The notes under the pieces are model-generated. The model did not search any database, had not been told where the DNA came from, and saw only the letters and a program-made list of their open reading frames with translations. Of a stretch of 64,000 nucleotides of DNA, positions 1 through 11,111 are shown piece after piece; the stretch's first letter is position 1, and each line of letters begins with the position of its first letter. Both the position numbers and the translations under genes were made by a program. The stretch comes from Acanthamoeba lenticulata (lineage: Eukaryota; Discosea; Longamoebia; Acanthamoebidae), in contig NAVB01000584.1 in the NCBI GenBank assembly GCA_002179805.1, positions 45,523-109,522 on the forward strand, in the 5' to 3' direction.

Positions 1-769
1 GCAGGGGCGCACGCACACCTCCACCGTCACCGTCGCCGTGCTGCCCGTCGCCCAGGAGGTACATTCGCTGCCTTCTCGGCTCAGGGGCGGTCAACGGTGT
101 GAGATCTCACACGGTGGGGTGGGGGGGGGTCTCGCATCGTGAGGGCAGGCCGACGTGCAAATCCTGCCCAAAGACCTTCGCATCGACACGTTCCGAGCGT
201 CTGGTCCAGGCGGACAGCACGTCAACAAGACGGACAGTGCCGTGCGTGTGACGCACATCCCCACCGGTCTCACTGTTTCCATCCAGGATGAACGCTCGCA
301 GCATAAGGCACTGCTCCCTCTCAACCTCCTCCTGGTGGAGGTGATGGTGGTGGTGGTCGAGAATGATATATTAACATGAGGCTTCCCCAACAATGGTTGC
401 AGAACAAGGACCGGGCGATTAAGATTCTGCGTTCGCGGCTCTACGAAGCCGAACGAGAGAGGCTGGCCAGCGCACGCGCCGACGAGCGACGAAAACAAGT
501 GGGCACGGGCGGGCGCCATGAGAGGATTCGCACCTACAACTTCCCGCAGGTTCGTCGTTCACTACCAGTTGTTGCCTGCCGTCACTTCCGCTGCTGTCCT
601 GACGCCACCACGCCACCTGCAGAGCCGAGTGACCGACCATCGGTGCGGGGTAACGCTGTATGACATCGAGAGCATGATGCAGGGACACCATTTGGACACG
701 CTCGTTGACGCACTGGTGTCCCACCACTCCGCCGAAGCTCTCAAGGCCGTCGAACAGAACGAGCTCTGA
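1..769 (+). CDS. MRF1: mitochondrial class I peptide chain release factor, RF1 type (5' partial)
   Basis: This gene ends translation at stop codons by triggering hydrolysis of peptidyl-tRNA on the ribosome, here presumably in mitochondria. Four exons are readable: 2-58, 149-307, 403-549 and 623-769. Exon 2 carries the catalytic GGQ loop ([15 protein letters not shown]) and the RSQHK segment. Exon 3 ends in RIRTYNFPQ and exon 4 begins SRVTDHR, the RF1 rather than RF2 wording of these blocks. The N-terminal half, with the codon-recognition domain and any targeting peptide, lies outside the window, so the mitochondrial location is inferred. Codons join in phase across all three introns. The intron at 308-402 starts with GC instead of GT, and its boundary is fixed by the family sequence HKNK. 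The stop codon is TGA at 767-769. Confidence 0.9.
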
Positions 770-1040
770 GAAGGTTTTGGGCCCAGGAAGCCAACGTGAT
801 GTGGCCCGCCTTTTTAAGAATTCTATTTATTAATTAATTGTCTTTTTGTAGCTTTTCTTTATCTGGGGAGCCTCACTGGGAAGACCAAGGTATCCCGGGC
901 TTGGTCGCCGGGTTGGCCACGGTGTCGTCCAGGGACGAGTTAGGCACTTGTGTGTGGCACTCTGGTCGCGCCTGGCCTCGTTGTCCCGCCGTTATCGACA
1001 CCAACCGCAAGGCCAACAGCTGCCATCTTCCAACTTCACA

Positions 1041-3437
1041 ATGTCGTCCTCTTCTGGAGATGAGAGCAGCGACCAGCAAGAGGTGGCCATCGCCGCCAAG
1101 ACAGCACAGGCCGCCCAGGAGGCTGACGACAGCCCAACCAAGGCTGAAGTGGCTGCCCCCACCACCCCGCGGTCGCCGGCACGGCGCCCTGTGGGGCCTG
1201 CTGCCAGCGCGGGAGATGATGATGAGGCCGTAGCAGGCAAGAAGAAGGGCGGGAAGAAGACCAAGAAGGTCAAGGAGAAGAAGGTAAAGGAAAAGAAGGA
1301 GAAGCCCCCAAAGAAGAAGACCTCGAAGAAGAAAGGCGGGGAGGAGGGCGAGGGGGCGACCGACGGGGAGCTCAAGAAGAAGACCAACCGCTTCACCTCC
1401 TTTTTCAGAAGGAAGAAGAAGAAGACCGACGAGTCGGGCGACGCCGAAAAGAAGAAGGCAAAGAAGTCCAAGAAGGCCAAGAGCGAGCCTGCCACCAAGG
1501 TCCCTTCTCCCTCCTTTGTTTTCTTTCTTTTGTAGCTCTGCGCCAAGATGGGTGGGTTCGATGCAAAGTGGCCTTCATCTCCTCACGCGTGGCCCTTACT
1601 ACAGAAAGCCACCGCGGCCAAGGCCGACTCAGGCAAGGACAAGAAGCCCGACGTCGGCGCGGCCAAGTCTGCAGGCGCGTCAACGGCCTCTTCGTCCAAC
1701 GCCGCCGTCAAGGCCAAGAAGCCCGCCATTGCCGCGGGTGGCGACTGGAACGATGACCCGGTCTCCAGCGACGACGAAGCGGCCGGGTACCCCCACTTCT
1801 TCTTCTTCATCTTCATCACCATCACCGTCATGGTGATTCTCCTCGCTCGTCGCCGATGGCCGTCGGCTCACACTGGGGCGGATGCGACCACACAGGCCTT
1901 CGGGTGACACGCCGCAGTCGCCCACCAAGCGCGTACCGGCGGACCTGGTGCGCGCGTCTGAGGTGGACGCCGAGGCGCAGACCAACCCGACGTCCATGTT
2001 CGAGAAGAAGCCTCAAATGGGCGCCCTCGTCGGCCGCAACATCGCACTCGAGCTCCGGGTGCGTTGTCCTGCGGCATCGAGATCGTTGGTCCGCCCTCGA
2101 GGCCCTGACACATGTGTGGTGTGCTCTTGTCGCCAGGCCAAGAAGGAGACGGGGCTGATCACGCTGAAGAAGGTGGATCTCGACGAGAGCAAGAAGCGCC
2201 AGCAGAGCACCGAGACCGCCGCCATCACGGAAAAGGTGCAGCTGCGCAAGGTCGAGCGACCCGTCGCCTCATCGTCCAAGCCTGGCGCCCCGTCGGTTCG
2301 TTCTCTCCCCTCACAACCACGCCTCGGCCGCCATGGCCATATGTTCATGTCGAGCCGTCCTCTGACCGTGATTTGGGGGTCTGGTGCTGAGCACAGAACG
2401 GGGCGGCGCCGTTCGGAGGAGTCACGCTCCGGAAGGTGTCGCAGGACCCGTCCGCCAAGGCAGGCTCGGCGGATGCCTCCAGCAAGTCCTCGCCGTTCCC
2501 CGTCACTCTCCGCAAGGCCGAGCAGAGCCCCATCAGCGAGGCCGAGAGGCGACGCGTACGTCTCCAAAGCCCCCCCCCCCCGGTCTTGCTCCATGACATC
2601 CCCAGATCAAGGGAAGGGGGCTGACCCTCCGTCGGATGACAGGAGGGCCCGCTTCCGCGGATCATCGCAGGCCAGCCCAACGGCGCCCCGAGTGCCGACG
2701 GCGGCGAGAAGGAGCCCGCGGGGGGAGCGTCGGACGAGGAAGAGCCTGGCGTCGAGGACGAGGAGGATGGCAAGGAGGTGGACGTCGCAGCCAGTGACGA
2801 AAACGAAGCCGAGTCGTCCTCGAGCGAGGAAGAGGAGGAGGACGACGAGGACGATGGAGAGGAAGGGGAGGAGGGTGAAGAGGGCACGAGCTCTTCCGAC
2901 AGTGAGGAGGGTGAAGAGGAAGAAGAGGACGACGACGACCAGGAGAGCTCGAGCGAGGAGGAGGACAGCGAAAACGAAGACGAGAGCTCCAGCCAGGCGG
3001 AAGAGGAATCGAGCGAGGAGGAAGGCGAAGAGGGCCAGGAGGAGGATGCGCCCGAAAGCGCCAGCGCTGCCGCAGAGGAAAGAGCAAACGACGCAGAAGC
3101 GGAGCACGTAGACGATGGTGGGTCAGCTCCTTCCCCTGCCGCGGCACCCGAGCCGGCTAAGGTCGCCCAAGACGAGGAAGACGATGACGATGATGATGAC
3201 GATAACAAGCAGAGCAAGAGCGACGATGACGAAAAGAGCGACAGCGACAGCGACGAGGGCGAGAAAGAGAGCGACGCCGCCACAGCGCCCGTGGGTGAAG
3301 CGGCTCCCGCCGACGACCACCCGGCCGAGGTCGCCGCCCCAGTGGAGGAAGACCAAGCCAAGGAGGAGTCGTCGTCAGACGAGGAGGAGGAAGAGTCGAG
3401 CGACTCCAGCGACGACTCCTCGTCAGCCGCCGAGTAA
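1041..3437 (+). CDS. acidic protein with tandem LKKV/LRKV (WH2-like) motifs, candidate actin-binding protein
   Basis: I do not recognise a named orthologue. Probable exons are 1041-1499, 1605-1786, 1896-2058, 2137-2295, 2397-2555, 2606-2630 and 2671-3437; the 40-base sixth intron is the weakest call. The N-terminal exon is Ser/Lys rich and ends in a basic block (TNRFTSFFRRKKKK). Exons 4 and 5 are both 159 bases, and each encodes two hydrophobic-x-Leu-Lys/Arg-Lys/Arg motifs (LITLKKV, VQLRKV, VTLRKV, VTLRKA). Exon 6 carries a further LTLR. The motifs recur about every 27 residues, and the one following TAAITEK resembles a WH2 actin-monomer-binding segment. The last exon is a long Glu/Asp/Ser tract. 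An actin role is inference; the motif may instead be a different short linear element. ATG 1041 opens the frame used by the later exons. Confidence 0.7.
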
Positions 3438-3670
3438 GCAAACACGCGAGAGACCACAACCCCTCCCGGCCGTCACCCCGTGTGGTGGTGGCGGCCGTTG
3501 TACACAAGCGCCATTCAAGACCCCCAATGTGGTTTAAAGTTGAGAAGAAAAAAAAAAGGAAGCCAAAGCGCCCCCAAAGCTTTGTTGCGTTGAAGCACAG
3601 AAGCAGGAGAGAAAGAGAAACATGTCGAGGGAAGCAAAGGTCGCCGGCTTCCAGCGCACATGAAGGGCGC

Positions 3671-4646
3671 TTACACGACCTTCTTCTGGTGGAAGAAGTT
3701 CCTGTTATGTGTGAGGAAGCGCGTGTTTGGTGAGATCAAGCGGCACAACGTTGGTTTAAGAGGGCGAGGGAGGGACGCACTTGAGGTGCCGAATCTGCCA
3801 GAGCGCAGAGCCGACAAGGAGGAGAGTCTGGCCGATGGACCACCACATCACACGGCTGTTGGTGGACTCGCTCGTGTCCCTGAACGCCATCTCGCGTCTC
3901 TGAAGGAGAAAAGGGTAACGTGAGCTCGCGTCCAGGGCTAGGCCGACCATCAGCAGATGGTTGCACCGCCGTACCTTCTGGTAGAGTTGCTCGCCGATGA
4001 TCTCGTGCACGGCGTCATTCAGCTGTCGCAGCTGGACCTCGATCGCTGTTCCATAGTTGAAAGCCAAGGGCTCTAAGTGGACAAGTAACGGGGAAGAACT
4101 GGTGGAGGGCAGACGCACCGGTCAAAGACTCGAGACGGGCCACTTCAGCATAGTCCCTCGCGCCAACACCGGTCTCAATATCGACTTGCAGCTCCTGGGG
4201 GATGAAGTCAGTGTGAGTTTTCGTGCACATGCTTTGATTAGAGAGAAGAAGAAGAGATTGGGGGGGGGTACGAATTCAGCGCCCTGGGCGAACCACTTGC
4301 CCGTGTTGGTCTGCAGGCAAATCTTGTGCTCGCCAGCGACTTGAGCGGTGAAAGCGTAGCGACCCTCATCGCCGAGCTCCCTTCGGGCAACGAATTCATT
4401 GGCGGGGCCATCGACCGTCACAATCCAGCCCTTCTGGCCTGGATTGTTCGGATCCTGCTCACCGCCTTGCTTTTGCACACTCTTGTACTTGATCAGCACG
4501 AGAGTATCTTTGGGCACTTCCTCAAGGAAACATTTCTTTCCGCCCTCATGGACATCCATGTAGAGGGGTGACCCCGCAACGCTCAACACCAGCGCAGCAG
4601 CCAGCACAATCAAGCACAGCATCGATCCAGCTGCGAAGGGTCTCAT
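3671..4646 (-). CDS. p24/emp24/TMED family cargo receptor
   Basis: Members of this family cycle between ER and Golgi in COPII and COPI vesicles and help select cargo. Five exons are readable: 4272-4646, 4119-4194, 3975-4045, 3781-3899 and 3671-3701 (minus strand). Together they give about 224 residues, the normal family length. There is a signal peptide (LCLIVLAAALVLSVAG), then a GOLD domain with the family's CFLEEVPKDTLVLIKY wording, a short coiled coil and the juxtamembrane block FRDTSESTNSRVMWWSI. A single membrane span follows, and the cytosolic tail ends NFFHQKKVV. The FF and dibasic residues in the tail are the usual COPII/COPI sorting signals. The tail resembles the TMED4/9 group most, but I do not assign a subfamily. 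The gene is head to head with the hydrolase at 4824, with 177 bases between the starts. Confidence 0.9.
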
Positions 4647-4823
4647 TCTGGCTAGTCGTTCGTCAATCGGTAAGATGTGATGAGTGGCCTCCTTCTTGTG
4701 GATCTACGCCTTGTAGGGCCACGTCAGCAAGCGCGAAAGCGGATTTTCGTGTGTTGTGCTGTTTTCCTTCCTTCCTTTTCTATCTGCGGGCAAAGCGAGC
4801 TGCAAAACCATCAACCAACAGAG

Positions 4824-6188
4824 ATGGCCCAGGTGAAGCAACTCTCAACTGCCAAGTGCTTTGGTGGTTCTGTTCAACGCTTCCAGCACTTCAGTGATGT
4901 CCTCGCGTGCGAAATGAAGTTCTCTGTCTTCCTGCCCCCTCAGGCGCAGGAAGGTCAGAAGGTCCCGGTATGTCGTCCTTCCCCCTTTCCAACTTGACTA
5001 TCACTCGCTCACTTGCTACCTTTCAGGTTGTCTACTTCCTTTCAGGCCTCACCTGCACTGATGAGAACTTCATCACCAAGTCTGGGGCTCAGCGTGCGGC
5101 CGCGAAGCATGGCCTCGCACTGATCTGCCCTGACACTAGCCCTCGTATGCTTCTTCATCCTCTCTCCCGAGCAAACAGGAACCAGAAACAACTGACAAGG
5201 GCTATGCTCAGGTGGCGTGGAAATCGAGGGAGCTGACGCTTCGTGGGACTTTGGCTTTGGTGCGGGCTTCTACGTCAACGCTACCGAACCCAAGTGGGCG
5301 AAGCACTTCCGCATGTATGACTACGTTACAAAGGAGCTGCCCCAGCTCGTCAACGCCAACCTCCCCGTCGACCCGGCTCGTGTCTCAATCTTTGGTCACA
5401 GCATGGGGGTACTGCTTCTTTTGTTTCTGCACCACTGCACGGCGCTACTTCATGCCCTGCTATGCTGACCTCTCACATGTCCACTTTGCAACTTCAGGGG
5501 CACGGCGCCCTTATCTGTGCGCTCAAGAACCCGGGCATGTACAAGGTATTCGAACTTCCTGGTGTCCCTTGTCCTTGCCACCTAGGTGGTGCACTGCGGA
5601 AGTTATTCTGACACATCGTGAGACTAGTCCGTCTCGGCATTCTCCCCGATCTGCCACCCCGTGGCCTGCCCGTGGGGCGTCAAGGCCTTCACCGGCTACC
5701 TGGGCGAGAACAACAAGGACGCCTGGAAGGTGCGCGTTCTCTCCGCTCCCATGTCCGCATGGCTATTGCTCAATGCTCCTCTCTTGTAGGAGTACGACGC
5801 TACCCACCTGGTCGAGGGTTATTCGGGCCCTGCCCTGGACATTCTGATCGATCAGGTACGCCCGCGGCCCAGCCGGAGAGCGAGGGCGGGAGGTGGAGTG
5901 AGAGCCTAGGTCATGGCTGACTGGGAGTCGCCTCCAGGGCTCCGATGACAAGTTCCTGAAGGAGCAGCTCAAGCCCGAAGACTTCGAGGCGGCGGCGCAG
6001 GGCAAGCCCCACAAGGTGCAGGTCCGCATGCAGGAGGGCTACGACCACAGGTACGCACCGTGTGGTGACAATTCCGTGTCTCCTGATGTTGTGAAGTCAC
6101 TGACGAGCTTGTTTGTGTGTCCAGCTACTACTTCATCTCCACGTTCATCGACGACCACCTCGCGCACCACGCTGCCCACCTCCACTGA
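4824..6188 (+). CDS. ESD: S-formylglutathione hydrolase (esterase D)
   Basis: This enzyme hydrolyses S-formylglutathione to glutathione and formate, the second step of glutathione-dependent formaldehyde detoxification, in the cytosol. About seven exons encode roughly 280 residues, full length for the family. Exon 1 (4824-4967) starts [20 protein letters not shown]. Family markers follow: [20 protein letters not shown], the PDTSPRG oxyanion region, and the nucleophile motif GHSMGGHGAL, whose exons join at the glycine pair. The remaining triad residues fit the Asp in DQGSDDKF and the His in GYDHSYYFI. The stop codon is TGA at 6186-6188, and a polyadenylation signal lies at 6229. The gene is convergent with the next gene on the minus strand. 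Confidence 0.92.
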
Positions 6189-6228
6189 CTGGCCGGAGGC
6201 GACACTCTGAAGGCCAAGTTCTGACCTT

Positions 6229-6234
6229 AATAAA
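6229..6234 (+). promoter_or_regulatory. polyadenylation signal of the S-formylglutathione hydrolase gene
   Basis: AATAAA lies 41 bases after the TGA stop, in the short convergent space before the stop codon of the minus-strand gene at 6354. Position and sequence fit a eukaryotic cleavage/polyadenylation signal. Confidence 0.55.
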
Positions 6235-6353
6235 AGGGCCCCGTCCTCTCGTCGCGAGGAGATCACATTCACACTTTTTATGCGTCGCGTGTTGTGGGGG
6301 ACGAGAAGAGCGAGGAGACAGAAGAGAAGAGAAAATCGTCCCGCACGCGCGGG

Positions 6354-9300
6354 TCACCTCCGCACGACGGCGGCGGACGAGCACAAGGGACACTGGTCGC
6401 CTGGCCCCGTGGACGACGCCGCGTAGAGCGAGTTGCACACGGGACATGCGGTGGTGTCGCTTGGATCGACTAAACGCAGCGTCTGAAGGACACCACCACA
6501 TCGCCGCGTCAGCACCCAGACGTCAGGCCACCTTGAGGTGGCAAGCCACCAAAAGGACATACCCGGCAGCAGAACGGGTTGTTGATGTCGTGCATGGCGT
6601 TGGTTTCGTCATGCTGCTTGCACACGTGCAGCTTCTCGTTCAAGTTTGCGGCGTCTGGCGGATTGCGGCTCAACACCAACTGTGGAGCCCCCCAATATAA
6701 CGTTGGTCGATGGGCTCCTCGACTTGGGGGAGGGGGGGGGAAGGAGGGGCGAAGCGGCAGACCTGGAGGAGGTTGCTGGCGACGCCGTAGTTGTGGGCCT
6801 CGATGTTCTTGGAGATGGCCATCCGCACAGCGATGGCGGCATGCTGTGGCGTGAGGCGAAGGGTGGAAAGGTGCTTGGCCAGGACTGCCGCACGTTGCCT
6901 GATCGTGGCGCTCTCCTCTGAAACGTCCACCAGCGCGCGCGGTAGTGTTATCTCAAGCGTGCGTGAACGAGCACCTGCATGGAGGTCTGCGCCCTTACCG
7001 GGGGTTTGCTGGGGGTGCTTGTTCAGGATGTCGATCTCCATGAGAATGAGGATCGCCAGCTTGTAGTCGATGCAGATCTTGAGCGGCTTCGACACCGAAT
7101 TGACATCGGGCACCGATCCTGGGATGCGTTGGTGTGTTTTGATTTGGTGGTGGTGGTGAGCCACAACCGCATGTGTGAGCGAGACGGAACGTGTGTCGTG
7201 CTCGTACGCAGCAGATCGAGCGCGCTCTCGGCGTCGAGGAAGGCTTCGCGGAACTGGCCGCTCTGCATCCGGTTCCCGCAGGTGAGCATCATGCTCGACG
7301 CTTGCCTGCTCACCACCAACAGGACCATCGCCACACACGTCGGCACGGTCAGCACAGAGATCTGGACAATTGGAAAAGGGCCGGAATGGGCGTCGAACCT
7401 GATGATAGCGTCGGACTGCGGCGCGGGCGCCGCGGGCAGAGGCGTAGGCCGGTGATCCGCACGCGTCGGAGTGACGGCGCTGAGTGGCGCTGCCATCGGC
7501 AGAACTGGCGCAGGCGAAGGCGACGGCGACGGAGGGTCGGCGCGTCCGACCTCGAAGAGGACGTCCCTGCGCGCGGCGATCTCCTCGGCCGACTGCTTGC
7601 GGTCGATGGCGATCGGGCCGGCGCTGTCGCTCAGGCCGTCCCGCTTGAGCCGCGCGCTCCCGTTGGCGCCGGCCCCGCTGGGCCCCGTCTTGCGCTGCAC
7701 CAGCCGCGCCGCTCGCGTCGCGACGGGCGTCGTGGGCTCTCCCTTGTTCTCGGGCCCCGTGTGTCGGAACACCAGCCCACCACCACTGCCGCCTCCGGCG
7801 GAGCCATCGGCGTCGGAAGGAGAAGAAAGAGGAGACGAGCCGACCGGCTGCTTGCGGTCCTGGAGCGGGGTGCCCCGTCGCCGCGTTTGCTTGCTGCCAG
7901 AGGCCGCGGGCGGCGGCGACGAGAGCTTGAACGCGCCGGGCGTGGTGTCGGCGTCCGGGACGATCTCCTCCTTGGACTTGATCGAAAACTTGAGCTTGGG
8001 TCTATCGTGGCAACGTTGTGTTACGTTGTGTTGTGAAATCACCTCAGATATCCATATAGAGAGGGGGGCGCCATGCAGCGTGGGAGAGAAGGGGCAGCGC
8101 CGTACCCAGGGCTCGAGATGGGCTCGTCTTCGTCCCCCCAATCATCATCGTCGTCGCCACCGCCACCGCCGCCGACACCACTGCCACTGCCGCTTGTCTC
8201 CGCAGTCCACTCCGTCGCTTCATGTACGGGTGACCAGAGAAGGGAGGGGGGGGGGAGGGCAGTCAGACGTCTGCGGTGAGAGCGAAAAGTGGGAGGAGCG
8301 AGGTGGTTTGGCCGCGCAAACCTGGGCCGAGCTGTGGGAAGGCGGGGCCCCTGGCGGCGGCCGCTCCGAACGGGTTCGGAGGGTCGAGGAAGGGGTTGTG
8401 TCCCATTGTTGGGTGCGCGCGCCCGCTGTTCTCAAACGACCGCGCGCCGTCCGTGGAGGGCTCGGGCCCGGACGTGGGCAACACACCGTGGTGGCCTGCG
8501 ACCGGGAACGGGAAGCCGCCGCTCGTGGGCGGCGAGTGGACCTCGCGCGGGCTGGCGCCAAACGAGGCGATGGTCTGCGCCTGCACGAACCGCTCGACGG
8601 CTTGCACCTCGGCGTCGTCGAGGAGGTTGTCAAAGATGGGGAAGGGCGGGGGGCTGCCAGGGACGGCGGCCACGACAGCGCCGTCGGGCGCGGGATGGCC
8701 GGTCTCGGCGGCGGGCGAGGACGGGTGGGCGCCCAGCTCGGCCGCGGACGAGGGCTCCGGTCGCTTGGGCTTGGGGCCCGACGCGGAGAAGATGGAAAAC
8801 GTGACCTCGGCGCACTTTTCGATCCGCCCCCTGCCCTCCACCTTGTCCAACGGGGGCGCCCGCGTGAGGTTCAGCTCGCTCCCCCTCTCTCCCTCCCTAA
8901 TCTCTTCCTCCTTGCTCGCTCATCACGTAACGCAGCGCATACCTTGAATTCCTTGGGATGTTGGATGCACCGCACTTCGGGCGAACCCACCTTGGAGTTG
9001 CTCCACTGGAAAATGAACGTGCTGTCGTATCCGTCGATCATGTATATACATCTCCCCTTGGTTCCTGCCCTCGACGTGTGTTTTGTTTTGTTTTTGTGAG
9101 AAGAGGAAGAACGTGCAGACACAAAACCACAGAGGCACGCGACAGACCTTTGAGCGTGGTTCCATAGGCGCCAAACTCGACCACCCCGTGCGGCTGGACG
9201 ACAGCCGGAGGGTAGCGGCCCCAGCTGGTGTTGTTATTGTGGTTGGTTGGTTGGTTGGATGGACGCGCATGAGAACAAGGAGTGTGTTTGTGTGCTATTT

Positions 9301-10620
9301 TCGATTTATAGGAGACGGACCTGCCCGTGCTGAGTTTGCCAGCGCCTCGTCTCATGATGGTCTCCTCGGTGAGATTGTCCAAGATGATGAGCACAGACCT
9401 GCGGTGTTGAATCCACGTCGTTGTACACAGCATGAGCCATCTGCAGTTCAAAGAGGGGGAAGAGAGGGAAGGGTGCCTCTTGGAGGCCATAATGGCGCGC
9501 CAGTCGCCGCTGAATTCAGCCGACTCACCGCCCTCGTCTTCATTCTCGCTCTCCTTGCCCTGCTGCTCCTTGGCGTCCTCCTCGTCCTCCTTGTCGCCCT
9601 TGCGGCCCTTGCGGGTGACCCATCCGCGGAAGCTGCCGGCCCTCTTGCGCCGCTCCTCGTCTTCCTTGCTGTCCTTGCCGTCTTTGGCGTCCTTGGCGTC
9701 CTTGTGATGATGCGCGTGCTCTTTGCCTTCCTTCTCATGGGCACCTGCGTTCTCGTCGTCGAGGTCGTGCTTCTTGTCCTCCTTTTCGGGGCTCTCGTCT
9801 TTGCGCTCCTCCTTCTTCTTGTGTCGTCCGAGGCTGAAGAGGTTGCGGCTCTTTTTCTTTTCGAGCGTGCTTCAGGTGTTCAAACCGCCACGACGTCATT
9901 GTGGCAAACGAAGATAATGGACGATGATGGCGAGCCCCAGCAAGCCACGAGGCAATTGACTCGTGAGACCACAGAGGCAACTGGAGGAGGAAACAAAAAC
10001 AAAAACAAAAAGATCGAATAACGCACCCAGTGCCTGGGCTGATGGGGCTGCTCGTGGGCGTGGTGGCGTGCGAGCCGCTGTCCTTGGCGCCGAGGCTCGT
10101 CTCCGAGATGCTGAGGCCGTCGAAGGAGGCGCTGTGCACAGCCTTTTACAACAAAGCAACAGACTGTTGTGTGAGCCCAAGCAGAAAGCTTTGCTGCCAG
10201 AGAAACAGCACGCAGCCGAGGAGGAGGGACGAGTGAGGCCACCTTGTCGGTATCCTTATTTTTGGAGCCCGTCCGCATGCGCCTGAGGGGCCCTGAGCCG
10301 GCGCTCTTTCCAGGTGGTGGGGTCGACGATTCGCTTCCTTTGGCTGGTGAAATCGCTGAAGCAGGAGGCGAGCGCACGCCGCCAGGCTGAGGCTGGGTGG
10401 GGAGAGCGCGCGGTGCAGGAGAGAAGCTCGCGAAGGGGACGCTTGGAGCAACATCAAGAACGGGCATAGGGGTATCGCACATCTTGCATTTCTCCAGGGC
10501 AAGAGGATTCAAGAATGTGCACGCGCTGCAGACCCATTGGTCGCCGTCCGCTGACGCCACTGGAGATGCGGCAGCGCCACCCCGTGGGTCAAACTCGGCA
10601 AAGAACGAGTCGTCGCTCAT
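6354..10620 (-). CDS. multidomain protein: RanBP2-type zinc finger, NPF motifs, coatomer-alpha-like C-terminus
   Basis: This is a long multi-exon gene without a recognised orthologue. ATG at 10620 opens MSDDSFFAEFDPRG, followed at once by a RanBP2-type zinc finger (WVCSACTFLNPLALEKCKMC). Next comes a Lys/Glu/Asp-rich charged stretch (about 9900-9500). A region at about 9400-8950 looks like a beta-rich domain (NLTEETIMRRGAGKL, WGRYPPAVVQPHGVVEFG, TFIFQWSNSKVGSPEVRC), perhaps lipid-binding. A Pro/Ser-rich part at about 8850-8300 has two NPF motifs (HNPFLDPPNPFG), followed by an acidic DDDDDWGDEDE stretch. From about 7300 down, helical segments (QSGQFREAFLDAESALDLL; TPQHAAIAVRMAISKNIEAH) precede NAMHDINNPFCCR and two CxxC pairs (ACPVCNSLYA, QCPLCSS). 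The order helices, Cys, NPF, then CP resembles the coatomer alpha C-terminus. A trafficking or ubiquitin-linked role is inference. Some internal exon joins are uncertain. Confidence 0.65.
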
Positions 10621-11111
10621 CCTTGGTCTGCTAATTTGGTGAGGCAAACGCGACCCTCAACCCGTTGGTCGCCCCAAGCGAGAGATGGTTGAAACCTTTT
10701 TTCTAGTCCCCTTTTTTAATTATTTTATTGTTTTGGTCTGTGTCTGGCAGCCCAAGCAGCCAGAAAAACTCGAGAGTTTTGGTGCTAAAGGACTCACGCC
10801 CAGGCCGCAACGAGACCACATCCAACAGCACAGCCAGCACCGCTACGACATGGACCTATCACGGTGACCCATGGACAACTTCACTTAAGTGGACCAACGA
10901 ACGTGGTTCTGTAACTCGGGATTGGTGACTCACCAACCATGTGTCGGGTGAGCTTGCAAAAGAGACTGCGCATCAGGATCGGCTCTGCGCTGCCTCACGA
11001 CTATTCCTTACCATCAACAAAAACAGGTTGGTGGCTGATCGAGAGGTAGTTTGCCAACAATAAGGTGATGATCAATGTTGATGTGGCCAACATGATAAGG
11101 CTGTTTTTCTT
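10621..11111. other. intergenic stretch, no gene seen
   Basis: This 491-base stretch runs from the start codon of the zinc-finger gene (minus strand) to the stop codon of the SRPBCC gene (minus strand). It must hold the promoter of the former and the 3' end of the latter. It contains a T-rich tract at about 10700-10735. Open frames here are short and show no family resemblance. Confidence 0.5.

Noticed and set aside
2345..3457. 370-codon Ser-rich open frame on the minus strand
   Set aside because: It is the shadow of the acidic GAG/GAC-rich exon on the plus strand, whose reverse complement avoids stop codons.
7471..9099. 542-codon open frame on the plus strand
   Set aside because: It overlaps minus-strand exons of the zinc-finger gene and shows no family resemblance; GC-rich codon use explains it.
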